A stretch of 64,000 bases of DNA from Moringa oleifera (GCA_021397835.1 JAJFZO010000028.1:2899501-2963500); one strand, 5' to 3'; numbered from the stretch's first letter, positions 10,455 to 21,816 are shown. Translations and numbers: made by a program. Notes: generated from the letters alone by a model not told the origin.

Positions 10455-13400
10455 CATTTTTGCACATGAGATATTTCTATCATGTCTATCAATGATGTCC
10501 CTTAAAAATTTCATAATATAATATCCACACTCAGTATTTGAAGGCTGATGTGGACACTGCATTAAAAATTTTTAATTGTTATATTTTGTAAAATAAATAA
10601 AACTAACATAACATATAGGTTTAAATATACATACCTTAGCAGAATACTCCTAGGAATACGCCTATTGCTTAATTCTTTGAAAACTTGAAACAATTTAAAA
10701 GAGCTACCAATAGAAAATAATCAATATTCTTAAGAGTAAGAAAGAATACATACTAACATAAATGAAAATATTTTCACTTATATAAACATAAGTTGATCTA
10801 AATCTTGACAAGAACCATTGTTTAAAGGATCAAAATACTGTACACAAAATTGCGAGGCTAGACGACCACTACCAGCTAGTGCTGCCTACATTATGAAAAA
10901 TAAATGTTAAAAATATTGTGAACAAAACTATTAATAATTTTAACTAGTATTATAACTTACCTCAAGTTATAAGGAAATATCACTACTCTTCCGTCACGTG
11001 GATCTATTATTCTATTGGCTTGGTGACGAGCTTGGGTGTCTATACTTATAGACATTCCATATGATAGTATTGACGGATCAGCAAATATAAAATACTTCTC
11101 CAAGCCAAGTGCAGCTAAATCTGTATAAAGTTTACTGAAATAATAAAGAGTAATATGATATAGCGAAACAATAATAATCAAATAAAAATTCAAAAGACAT
11201 ACGTACACAATGTAAGCCTGAACAATGGTGACACTTAGCTCTTCCATGTGACAAAATTGCATGATATCTTCTCGAGCCACAAATGCATGTCCATCAAAAG
11301 CAAAGACTTCAGTAAAAAGTATGTGTATTACTTCATCAGGTGTCGTTACCGTATTCACATAATTATACATTTTTTGTAATCCTGGTGGTAACCCAATGAA
11401 AGATCCTTGTTACGATGATTGTGGTTTGGTCAATGTTGGTGCTCTCTTAACTGGCAACTTACCTTGTTGCTTTATAGTCGATAGTTGAAAAAATTTTGCA
11501 AACTTAATTGACATTAATAGGTTGATTTTATAAAATATATTTACAAAAAACATTACCTGATGTATACCAACAATGACCCAATCTCGAGGCCAAGCAACAA
11601 CTAAACTAAGTGTAGAACAAACATTTGTCAATCCATCGTCTGGGTTTGGATGAGGCAACCGTGCATCACCATGAATAGCTACGTCCATTGTCACCCAAAC
11701 ATCACTAGAAAATGATGGAAGCTTGTGGATCATCTGATTAGGAATATGATCCATGAAGATAACCCCACTTGCCACTATATAGTCTGATGACTAGATGAAC
11801 ATATGGTATGGCTCATACCATGACGATTCAAAAAATAGAAGTTACGTTCGTAATATTATTAATATCACATCTACTATGATTAACATGTAACATATTTTGT
11901 TGCTGTATAGTGCCAGTGCAGGTGCAGGTGCTGGTAGTGTGACTAGCATAGGTGATTGAGGTATTGGATATTCTTATTCCTCTAATAATCCAGTTATATT
12001 GTTGCTAGCTTTACTCGAACAAAATTGCATTATAGATTTTTTTTTCTGGACATCATCAGTTTTGTTCGCAATAATGTTTGTCAAAACTTCTTTATACTCT
12101 GTGAACCACCTCATCATCTTTGCAAATTACTGTTAATCTAATTGCATATCTTGAGGGATATTCAACATTTTGGACTTCCCAAAATAAGATGTGATAGTTA
12201 CCACAGATCCTTCACCTCTAATGCGTCCATGGTGCTCAGGTGTACCAAATGCTTTCGTCAGTACATCTTCTAGACAGAAGTTTGTAAATTTACCCTGTGT
12301 ACTTTGTGTCATCAACTCATCCTACAATGTTATAATAAAATTAATCAATGAACATGAAATTTATTACTATAAATGCTATAAAAAAGTTAAATTGCACTTA
12401 CAATTCTTTCTCGACAGAGTTGGTTCGCATCATTCATATATTCTTCCTTTTTATTCTGTCATGAAGCCTTCCACAATAAGGCACGATCAATTTGAGCATC
12501 GCTACCCAATGCTTGTTTCTTTTTTTAACATAAAGAGTGAACATTTTAGATTTTAAAATGTAATACCAAATGAATATATTATCAATTATAAACATATTGA
12601 ATGGAAAAAAAAATTACAAGTTCACTCTCCAGTCCTACAAATCCCTTTTTAAATAGACGATGGTTGGACACATTATTCTTTCTTTTCTCTTTTGCTATTT
12701 GTCTCTTTTGCTATAAGATCAATACATATCAACATTTGAAGAAAATTATATAAACAAAAACTTTACTAACTATAAATATATAACTGAAACTCTTCTATTA
12801 TACGGGAGTTCACAAATTCCTGCCACATGCCAACATCTATGACATTGTCATATTCTTTAGGTGAAAATAATAAAAATTCCAAGTCATTAATGTGAGGGAA
12901 TATGTGCTTTGATGTAAGATTGGTCTTGAAGTTTCTCCATTTGTTTGCAGCAGACTAAAGTATGTACCTCTTCATGCTCGCATCAATATCATACGTCTCC
13001 TACAACATATTATAAAAAAGTGGATTAGCACAAATCAAATTAATTAGCAATAAACTAATTGAAAAGAAATAGTACGTTGTGTTTAATTTAACTTACCAAT
13101 ATTGTCTCCAAAATTTTATTTTTCATTTCAATGCTTATTGAGTGCCAATTCACAATATTTATGGGCACTATATTACATACCACCACCCCAATGTAGCTAT
13201 TGAACTGGATACCATTCCTCCCAATTGGTTGACCTTTATCATTTACCTCGATTGTGAGTTTAACTCCAGAAGCACGACTCTTAATTATATTAGGCATACT
13301 GCTCATACCTCGTTTTTTCGCCACTTGAGAGCCTTCACTTGAGTGTTCAAAAGGATCCATCAAATTTGTAAATGAAAACAAAATATGGTTACCATCATAT

Positions 13401-13477
13401 ATGCAAAACATGTTATAATATGATAAAATTAAAAAAAATAAAATAAAATTATAAAAGACACGATAACTTTGACACAT
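10455..13477 (-). pseudogene. CACTA1 second gene: Transposase_24-like/DUF8039 protein with C-terminal Ulp1-like protease
   Basis: Read from 13,477 down, the N-terminal part (13,477-13,088) has 'GQPIGRNGIQFNSYIG' and 'VPINIVNWHSI', typical of plant En/Spm accessory proteins. Around 12,990-12,780 'KWRNFKTNLTSKHIF' marks the Transposase_24-like helix region. Around 12,315-12,133 'DVLTKAFGTPEHHGRIRG' is another conserved block. 11,775-11,410 ('VWVTMDVAIHGDARLPHPNP') matches DUF8039. 11,370-10,957 and an exon at about 10,895-10,785 form the Ulp1 His/Asp part, where the Trp of the HW pair is TAG. A separate exon at about 10,557-10,455, between an acceptor 'aatgcag' and a donor 'gtaag', carries the Cys block 'TECGYYIMKFLRDIIDRH'. 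Introns are present throughout. Several stops and frameshifts suggest that it is inactive. Confidence 0.75.
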
Positions 13478-13489
13478 GAGGCAATTAAT

Positions 13490-16400
13490 AACTACCTTAA
13501 AAAATACTCAAACCCACAATCCTTCATCATTGTCTTGAGCATATGCAAGATGATGGTCATCCATTTGGTCAAATAAATCAGAAAGTGGCAAATTATTACA
13601 AAAAGACATGTGCTCCACATGAATATCGCACAAATCATCATCTTCAATATAGTCTTTGGAGGTGTTGACAGTACTATAGACCATTTGGCATCAGTTGGAT
13701 CTTCAATGTAAAATACTTGTCTTACTTGTGAAGCCAATATAAATTGATCATTCCTATGTCCAATCTGATTGAGATCAGCTAGCACAACTCCTAGATCATC
13801 AATTTTAATACCGCTGCTATTCTTAATCCAATCACATTTGAAAACTGAAACTCTGAACGTTGTATAATCTAGTTCCCATATTTCTTGTATAACTCCATAT
13901 AATGATAAATCACCATATATTGGATTTTTATCCTTAGCACTAGAGATTTGCATGGTGTTGGCAACTTGAGTGACACCACTATTTTGATGGATCCTTGAGT
14001 TATCTCATTACTTTGTGTAAAAGTGACAACCATTGATGATATATCCAAGATACTTGATTACTGTGGATCGAGGACTATGGGCAATCCATCGTAGTGTTGA
14101 TGAGACATTTTAATTGGACAACAAAAGTTCATTCTCAATCTGTATCATAACATATATTAGATGAATTATATTAAAATAAATTTAATTTCTAGATAAGAAT
14201 AAGTATTCTTACCCGTATGCATAACCAATTACTTAAAGTTTCGATTTTATTCATCATGTAACCATTTGAGTCGTTTTGACTTAATAGAATTGACAACCCT
14301 TAATTGATTTAAATGCTCACTGCATATTAAAAATAAATCATCAAACAATAATTCATATATTATTTGATATAACAAGAAACTATGAGTCGTAAAATTTAAT
14401 ACCTTATATAAGGTTGAATTTCGCTCGTATTCATCAAAACATATAAGTACGCTTGATGAAGGAGGACATTATTAGCTTTCTCAACTATTCCACTAGTTAG
14501 AGCTTTTCCATTCCGAGTTGAATACTTTTTTTCATAGGGGAATCCCAATAATATCTATACCAGATAAATAATCAACACAAAATTCTAATGCCTCTTCTGC
14601 AATGTACGACTCAGCATTACTAACCTCAAGTCTATTACGATTTCAAACATAACCCTTTAATACTTTCATATATCTTTCACATGGGTACATCCATCATAAA
14701 TACACGAGACCACCTAATTTTACTTCTCTGATAAGATGAACAGTGAGGTCGACCATAATATCAAAAAAGCTAGGAGGAAAGTACTTCTCAAGCAAATAAA
14801 GTTTTGCGACAAGTTCGTTTTGGATTCCATCTAACTTTGCCACATCCACCACCTTTTGGCATAACAAATTGAAGAACATGCAAAGTCTAATGAGAGCATA
14901 TCTAACTTGTTTGGATAACACACCTCGTAAAGTAATAGGTAAAAGTTATTGCATTAGGATGTGATAAGCATGCGACTTCGACCCATATAGTTTCAAGTCA
15001 TCCATGAAAACTAGATTTCTGATGTTTGAAGAATACCCATTTGGGACCTTAATCTCACTAAAAACTTTACAAAATATTTTTTTTCTTCCCTAGATAAAGT
15101 GTAACATGCAGGCGGTAGAAATGTACGATTATCGCGAACTTGTGGTTCTAACTCATACCTTAATCCCATGTCTTTCAAATCCAATCTAAAAGCTAATCCA
15201 TCTTCAAATTTTCCTAGAATATCAAGCAATGTCCCAAGAAGACTATCACAAATGTTCTTTTCAATGTGCATGACATCTAAAATATGTCTGACAACATGGT
15301 AAGTTAAAGAAAATTGACCTCTTTTTTCAATACTGTGTAACAACATCTTCTTTATCCATTGTACTTCATTTCTTTGAATTTTCCCATGAATTTACTAAAC
15401 ATTGAACTTTATGAAAGACTTCTTCACTACTTAATGGTTGGGGAGCAATTCTGACTTCTCATTCACCAATGAAAGCCTTTTTCTATCTACGGTAAGGATG
15501 ATGCCATGGTAAGATAAATCTCTTGTGTCCAACATATGACATCTTTTTACTATGTTTTAAGTGACTAGCTAGGGTGTTTTCAGCATAGATAGGGCAAGCA
15601 TAATATCCTTTAACAGTGCAACCAGATAAATTACCATATGCAGGAAAATCGTTGATTGTCCATAACACGACAGCTTTAAAGTTGAATGACTTACTATGGT
15701 ACGCATCATATACTTTTACACCTGTGTTCCATAACATTTTCAAGTCTTCTATAAGCGGAGCCAAGTAGACATCGATATCATTACCAACTTGTTTAGGACC
15801 TGATATTAGTAACGTTAACATCATGAACTTTCTCTTCATTGTTAACCATGGCGGTAAATTATAATTCACCATAATCACTAGCCAACAACTATATTGACTA
15901 CTTAATGTACTGTGTGGATTGATCCCATCTGTTGATATAGCAAGCCTTAAGTTCCTTGGTTCTAAAGCAAACTCTAGCCACATGTAGTCAACCAATTTCC
16001 ATGATGGTGTATCTAATGGATGCCTCAACTGACCATCAATTTTCCTTTTATTTGAATGCCATGTAAGGTGTTTTAATGTTTCAGAACTTTTGAACATTCT
16101 TCTAAATCTTGGTATTGGTAAAAAATACCATAACACCTTAGCAGGCACACCAATCTTTATTTTGTTACTGTTTTTCATTACTTTCCATCTTGAAAGTCCA
16201 TAAGTTGGACATTGAATGTCATCTTGAAACTCCTTCCAATATAATATGCAAGCATTTAGACAGGCATGAATCTTTTGATACTCCATGCCTAATGCATTCA
16301 ATATTTTCTTAGCATCATGCATGGATGTAGGCATTTCATTACTATCAGGCAATATTTCAGCAATTAAATTTAAAAGATCACTAAAGCTTTGATCAGACCA

Positions 16401-16880
16401 ACCATATTTTGCCTTCAAACTGTACAATTTAACTAGAGCAAATAAAATTATAAACTTCACTAATCTAGAATACAGAAGTTTCTCAGCATCATGAAGTAAT
16501 TTAACAAAGTGGTTAGGATTACTGTCATACTCTGCAAATGCCTCTTGTATCATTTCTACAGTGTTATCAACTTCTTCGATGTGTTTTACCTCCCTAACAA
16601 CCTTAGCATTTTTATTAGTAGAAGACCCAACAATATTAGTTTCTCCGTGCCATATCCAATTTTTATAGATGCTATCAACTTCATATATATATAAATGATT
16701 TTGTATCTCATATCGAGTACTATGACGCTTCATATTACCACATTTAATACATGGACACCAAACTAATTCAGGGTTATCACTATTTTGAACAACGTAATCT
16801 AAAAAGTTATTCACCTCTACATCATATGCCTCTGATCTTCTATCAGCAAACATCCAAGTTTTATCCATTCTGAGATTCAA
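13490..16880 (-). pseudogene. CACTA1 Tnp2-type transposase (Transpos_assoc, Transposase_21, DUF4218, DUF4216)
   Basis: Begins at an ATG at 16,880 with 'MDKTWMFADRRSEAYDVEVN' and the 'CPCIKCGN' pair of the transposase-associated domain (PF13963). The Transposase_21/TNP2 domain (PF02992) follows with 'LAISTDGINPHSTLSSQY' and 'NLPPWLTMK'. After a frameshift near 15,480 come 'ILDVMHIEKNICDSLLGT' (15,346-15,011), then DUF4218 (14,921-14,694, 'EKYFPPSFFDIMVDLTVHLI'), and finally DUF4216 (about 14,100-13,490, with 'SLYGVIQEIWELDYTTFRVS' and 'DQFILASQVRQVFYIEDP'). This is the full domain order of a plant CACTA transposase, which cuts at the CACTA termini. The first 465 codons are open, but the downstream part is broken by frameshifts, so it is most likely dead or nearly so. 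Confidence 0.85.
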
Positions 16881-17925
16881 ATGATATTTAATTATTTACT
16901 TTTTAAGCATTTAATATATTGAATAAAATTTCAATAAATTATTAATAACTATTTAATTGATTAATACAAAAAGTTAATGTTTACTTAATATCTGATTTAT
17001 TACTATAAAAGCATCTAATTAACTAGCTACTAAATTAATTAAAATTTAAATAACAGTTAGTTATTTACTTTACAAGTATAAAATTTATTAATTAAAATTT
17101 AAATACATAATTAATAACTATTTAGTTAATTAAGATATAGTCAATATTTAATTAACATCTAATTATTTACTATATAAGCACCCAACTAGCTAGTAACCTT
17201 ATTAATTTTTAAATAACATATAATTTTGGCTTCACAAGCATCTAATTTATTAATATTAGCTAAATAAATGATTGATAATTAATTAATTAATTAAGATATA
17301 GTAAATTAATTATCATCTAATTAATTACTACACAAACATCTAACTAACTAGTAACTTAATTGATTAAAATTTAAATAACATTTAATGGTTTATGTTACAA
17401 GCATATAATTAATTAATTATCTATTCAAAATTTAACTAAATATATTGATTTATGTTAACAACAAAATCAATATAATTAAATTTGATAAAATTTACCAATT
17501 AATCTTATCTAAAAAAATTAACTCAACCATAAATTCATTTACACCTAATATATAATTAATTTATCAAAATATAAATTCATCTAATTAACATTAATTTAAT
17601 TTATCAATTAATCTAAAAATTTTAATAATTATGAAATAATAAATGTATCAATGTATACCCATTCATACCAAATATGTTCATCAAAATATACTAACAAAAA
17701 AAAAAAAAACTCAAATTTCATCAATTAACACCAAACACACTTAATAAAAAACTTCTTAAAATAATATACATTCTCAATACATTTTTTAAACCAAATTGAA
17801 TCAAAATTATGAAACTTAAATTTCATAAAAAATTTCAAATCTATACAGAAATATTTACATATCTTTAAATGCCAAAGATGAATGTATAGAGGGGGAGGGT
17901 GCGGCTGCACTCATGAAGATTGAGA
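16881..17925. other. AT-rich 5' region of the CACTA1 transposase gene
   Basis: Very AT-rich, with 'taattaattaa' and 'catctaattaa' variants repeated irregularly. It lies upstream of the transposase ATG and probably holds its leader and introns. No reading frame or protein similarity is recognisable. Confidence 0.5.
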
Positions 17926-17929
17926 CAAA

Positions 17930-18250
17930 TGAAAGATAAAGAAGCAAGAAGAGAGGCAGTCTCATTGCTAGTAGCTGTCCTAGCTACATCCGGACAAAAA
18001 GCCAAGAGAAAAAGGCCGGAAGAGAGGTAGTGCCGCTGCTAAGCCAGCAGCTAGTCTAGCTACTTTTAGACAGAGACCAAAGAGGAGAGGGTCAGATAGA
18101 AGCCCTACGGCTGCCAACAGTTACCTTAGCTGCTTCTGGATGGAGAGCAAAGAGGAGAGTGGCCGGAGAAAGGCAATGCGACTGTGCAGCTGATATAGTT
18201 GCTTCTAGATAGTCTGCGAAGAAGAGAATCCTAACCTAGAGAGTAAAAAT
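17930..18250. repeat. Degenerate ~70-bp tandem repeat inside CACTA1
   Basis: About four and a half diverged units of roughly 65-75 bp follow each other. Each contains a purine-rich 'caaagaggagag' block, then a G/C-rich 'gccgctgctaagccagcagc' block, then 'tagctacttytrgayagag'. Base composition is clearly richer in G and C than the surroundings. The array lies between the transposase gene and the captured genes. Confidence 0.6.
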
Positions 18251-19125
18251 TGCGAAGCAAGCTATGGCGGGCTCTGGAGTCGAATTTAGGGTCCCAACCT
18301 TAAAAGCAAGGTAGGATAGCATTTAAGGTCAGTTATTCCAGAAATTGCGTTGAATGCTAGAGAATTTGAAATCATCACTCATTGTCTGATGTGCATGTGT
18401 AATAGAATTTGAAATAATTATCACTGCACGTTCATGGCCGTTGCTGCTTACAACGCAACAGCAACAGCAGCAGCTGACAGTTTTCCACAGGCTTTCAGCA
18501 GTAACGGCTATTTAGAGCAGCAAAAACAGAGCACTCTGTTGAAAGTCTTCCATATTTTTATTCATCTTGCATGGTAGTTTAAACATAGCACTCTGTTGAA
18601 AGTTTGAATTGATTTTTGATGTCATGGTAGCAAGGAAAGCCCTGGGTTTTGAGACTTCTGGTTACCTCCTACATTTCTCTCGATGCCAAGATGAAGAACA
18701 CATAGTTTTCCCTCTCTGATTTTCAGGTAAAGATTTCTCAAACACATTCTTGTACTGCTTGTTGGAGAATCATCACTGACTAATTGTCTGCAATAGGGAG
18801 GAGAAGGGTTCATCTTCGATGCACAAACGATTCAACGAATGGAGTTTGTGATTCTTGAAGCTTTAAACTAGAGAATGAGGTCAATAACACCTTTCTCGTT
18901 CACCTTGCAGCAACGACGGCTACTTACAACAGCAGTGGCCATTGCTGCTGCAGGCTGATGAGAAGATAGAGAAAGGAAGACCACATCCACCTCTTGTCTG
19001 TTTTGATTGTGATCAGTCCGGCCTTATGGGATAATCCGCCTCTGTTAAGATCATTAGCGCTTGCAAGCTAGAGTTCTTCCAAGAAAAAATGCATAGGTTC
19101 TGGCTTATATCTTTCACGAGCTGTT
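18250..19125. other. CACTA1 interior between the tandem array and the captured GDSL gene
   Basis: Contains CAG/CTG-rich stretches at 18,430-18,545 and 18,905-18,960 ('gcaacagcaacagcagcagc', 'ttgctgctgcagg'). Between them, a stretch at 18,620-18,840 has open frames and possible splice sites but no family I recognise. It could be a further captured piece of host DNA. Confidence 0.35.
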
Positions 19126-19130
19126 TAGCA

Positions 19131-19137
19131 TATAAAT
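19131..19137 (+). promoter_or_regulatory. TATA box of the captured GDSL gene
   Basis: 'tataaat' in the context 'agcatataaatcccagaag' lies 64 bases before the ATG at 19,201, a normal plant spacing that would put transcription start near 19,165. Its presence suggests that the promoter was captured with the gene. Confidence 0.5.
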
Positions 19138-19200
19138 CCCAGAAGTTGCTCTACAGGCAGAGAAAAGAGTTCAAGACAAGGACTGTTTCCTCACCGTAAC

Positions 19201-20639
19201 ATGGCAAAAAGACTGTTTCTTGTAGCATTGTCCGTGGCTGCAGTTGTGTTTAACTCAACAAATGCAGAAGTTCCAGTTATTTTCATATTCGGATACTCCA
19301 CAGCTGATGTAGGAACCAACAGCTTCTTGGCTGGAAGTGAAGCAAAGACTGACTTCCCTCCTAATGGCATAGATTTTCCTCACTCAAGACCAACTGAAAG
19401 GTTCAGTAATAGCTTCAACAGTGCTGATTTTCATGATTAGTATCAGTTTCCTGGGTCTTTACTCTCCTTTTCAGTTTCTGTGTAATCACTTGGCATTTAT
19501 TGATCAGCCAAGCTGATGGGTTTCAAGAGAAGTCCACCGCCATTTCTATCCCTAAATGGTTCAATTTCTGTAAGGAAACACAACTTTCAAGGTGCAAACT
19601 TTGCGTCTGGAGGCTCTGGCCTTCTTGACATAATTGGACAGACAATGGTGAATCCTCTTTCCTCTTATATTTCTCTTGCGAAATCGAAATGCTGTACAAG
19701 TCCTAGTAAAACATGAACTATTCTTGTTTCCTTCTCAGTTAGCATATGTGAAACCTGGAGAAGACAAGAACCTGAACAATATCTCACAGATCAACCAGAA
19801 TGTTGTACCCATGAGTGAGCAGATAACATAATTCTCCATGATCCATGATGATCTTATTACAATAAAGGGTGAAGCAAAAACTAAAGAGCCCCTCTTGAAG
19901 TCTCTTTTCTTCATCAGCACTGGCAGCAACGACATCTTTAGCTACCACCATTCGGGGAGCACTATAACCAAGCAAGAGTTCATATCAACTCTAGGACTTG
20001 CCTATGAGAAGTACTTAAGGGTGACAATTTCTTCCCTCTCATTATATCTTTGGCATGATCATAAGTGGAAATAATGGAAAATCATTTAGCTCAAAGAGTT
20101 GACAGAAATTTTCTATGGACTTGCAGAGTTTGCTTAGTCTAGGAGCAAGGAAGTTTGGGATCATTAGTGTTCCTTCAATCAGTTGTTGCCCACCTCAAAG
20201 CATTCAAAATTCTATAGCAGGTTGCTTGGAGGAGCTAAACGGGCTTGCCAGAGCTTTCCATTCAACAATGGGAGCTCTCATGTACAGGCTCAATGCAGAA
20301 TATAAGGACATGAAGTATTCAGCAGGAAATGAATATGAAATGACGATGAACATTATACATAACCCTCTATAATATAGTTCCTAACAGTATTTGGATTAAT
20401 TTCCTTCTATTTTCTCAGATTTTAAGGACGTGAAAAGCGCATGTTGTGGGCACGGAACACTCAATGCAGAATCGTTTTGTGATCCAGAAGCAAAACTTTG
20501 CTTGAATCAGAATGAGTACTTATTCTGGAATTTGTTCCATCCCACACAAGCTGCTTCTATGTTGGCATCTCTTACCTTATATGGCGGTACTGAAAAATTT
20601 ATATCTCTTATTAACATTTCTCAACTGGCTAAGGCTTAG
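19201..20639 (+). pseudogene. GDSL esterase/lipase gene carried inside CACTA1, nearly full length but disabled
   Basis: Five exons with plant-type introns encode a secreted GDSL (SGNH) hydrolase of about 365 residues, the usual length. Exon 1 (19,201-19,437) has a signal peptide 'MAKRLFLVALSVAAVVFNST' and block I 'IFIFGYSTADVG', where the normal Asp of GDS is Tyr (the Ser is kept). Exon 2 (19,509-19,647) has 'KLMGFKRSPPPFLSL' and 'GANFASGGSGLLD'. Exon 3 (about 19,739-20,020) has the block III 'STGSNDIFSY' and a TAA stop near 19,829. Exon 4 (about 20,127-20,372) has 'LGARKFGIISVPSISCCP'. Exon 5 (about 20,420-20,639) has 'KSACCGHGTLNAE' and 'NLFHPTQAAS', where the catalytic Asp of DxxHP is Asn. 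The donor after exon 1 is also lost. It is thus an inactive copy of a host gene. Confidence 0.88.
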
Positions 20640-20883
20640 ACAAAGGCATTCCCTAAACTTCCTGATCTGATTTCGTATCCAGACAAGAAAATCTGTTTCT
20701 CCCTTTTTTGTTTCCTTTATTATATGTATCAGAAAGATAATATTGAGTGAAATGAAAATCTGTTTTATTACACAAATCATCTAAAGCAGCAGTGTTTAGG
20801 TTGATTCATCTTCCCTCTAAATTCTATTTCATCTTTGGACTCAACCCACTTAGGAGCTCGTCATTGGTCTTCTACATCTTTAG

Positions 20884-21347
20884 CTAGTTGTCACACTCCT
20901 CAAACAAGCTCAGGATCTGCCCAGACAAAAGAAAACCAGTATCTTCAGTAGGAAAAGGAATCAGTCAGAAAATAGGGAGTGGGTATCATGGAATGAAAGG
21001 TTTACCATTTTCATTGTGGGTCTTGTGGAAGATGAATGCATGAGGCAAAGCTGAGCTGCAAACATCATTCTTTCCATCTCTTTCTTGTTGTGGTTTGCAG
21101 TTAAGGAAGGATCAATCAGGCAATCACACAGGCCACGGCAGAGTAAAGACCTTGCCTAAAAGTCAGTTGGCAGAGATGCCGTAAAGCAATAGATTATCTA
21201 ATTTAGGACTAATTGACAGCTAAATGGTTTATTCTACTACTAAAGTACAAAGCTTTCATGATTGGACTGATTTGATTGAATAGCTCCTTTGCCGGTGAGA
21301 AGTTCCAGCAGCACAACACCGTATGAATACAAATCTATTATCTCATT
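20884..21347 (-). pseudogene. 3' exons of a receptor-like/cytoplasmic protein kinase captured in CACTA1
   Basis: Three exons are readable on the minus strand. The first (about 21,340-21,240, acceptor 'cttcttgcag') encodes 'IIDLYSYGVVLLELLTGKGA', kinase subdomain IX, then 'NHESFVL' followed by TAG where Trp and a donor are expected. The second (21,155-21,006, acceptor 'cttttag', donor 'gtaaac') is exactly 50 codons: 'ARSLLCRGLCDCLIDPSLTA' through 'EMERMMFAAQLCLMHSSSTR', subdomain XI with its invariant Arg. The third (20,916-20,884, acceptor 'ctgggcag') encodes 'ILSLFEECDN' and a stop. The ATP-binding lobe and catalytic loop are absent. It runs convergent to the GDSL gene with about 245 bp between the stops. 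The RBK/At5g57670-like kinase group is the nearest match I can suggest. Confidence 0.8.
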
Positions 21348-21354
21348 AACCTGC

Positions 21355-21520
21355 AAGAAGCAACAGTAACGGCTGCTGCTACTATAAGCAGCCATTACTG
21401 CTGCAAGAAGCTGCAGTAACGACCGGTGCTGCTACTGTAAGAAGCAGCAGCAACGGTTGTTATTGCTATAGTTGCTGTAGTGGTTACTGTTGCAATGGTT
21501 GCTGCTACAACTGATGTAGC
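21355..21520. repeat. CAG/CTG-rich degenerate repeat at the right edge of the captured block
   Basis: A run of variants of 'gcagtaacggctgctgctac' and its complement, unlike the AT-rich surroundings. The 11-mer 'cagtaacggct' occurs here (21,364-21,374) and also on the left side of the captured genes (18,499-18,509), in the same orientation. The two runs thus bracket the GDSL-kinase block. Confidence 0.6.
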
Positions 21521-21559
21521 CGGATTAGGGCATGCCCACCCTCGTGAAAAGTTGTAAGC

Positions 21560-21813
21560 CTGTGTGGCTCATCAGAGATGGTAACCGTCTCAGTCCTATT
21601 TTAGCCTTTAGTGCCAGTTCTTCAGGAACTGATGTTAAAAGTTTCAATCATGGATTTTTTAATGCCAGTTCTTATTTAACTGGGTTAAAAACCTTATTTT
21701 TAATGATAGTTTTTGAATAATTATCATTAAAAGTGTTAATGAACTTTTTAATGACAGTTCTTTGAGTAACAATTATTAAATTATTGTCAATTATTACAAT
21801 TTTTGTAGTAGTG
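21560..21813. repeat. CACTA1 right terminal and subterminal repeats
   Basis: Variants of 'ttttaatgacagttctt' and 'attatcattaaaag' repeat several times before the terminal 'ttttgtagtagtg'. The motif is shared with the left end, which supports these being the two ends of one element. Confidence 0.75.
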
Positions 21814-21816
21814 TTT

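Larger units (their letters stand above)
9632..21813 (-). mobile_element. CACTA1: complete 12.2-kb CACTA (En/Spm, DTC) transposon with captured host genes
   Basis: The left end begins CACTACAACAAATAAAAGC at 9,632. The right end is '...ttttgtagtagtg' at 21,813, which in reverse is CACTACTACAAAAATTG, giving imperfect inverted repeats of about 13 bp. Both sides are flanked by TTT (9,629-9,631 and 21,814-21,816), the 3-bp target duplication expected for CACTA elements, although TTT is weak evidence in AT-rich DNA. Both ends hold the same subterminal motif, TTTTAATGACAGTT or its complement. Transposase genes run on the minus strand (10.45-16.9 kb). The right 5 kb holds captured host gene sequence. 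Stops and frameshifts in both transposon genes suggest that it no longer moves by itself. Confidence 0.88.

Noticed and set aside
17930..18250. Tandem array considered as CRISPR or satellite
   Set aside because: Units are diverged and contiguous with no constant repeat/unique spacer pattern; the context is a plant transposon.
9629..21816. TTT target duplication taken alone as proof of insertion
   Set aside because: Three T residues on both sides are likely by chance in this AT-rich DNA; the call rests on the termini and subterminal motifs together.
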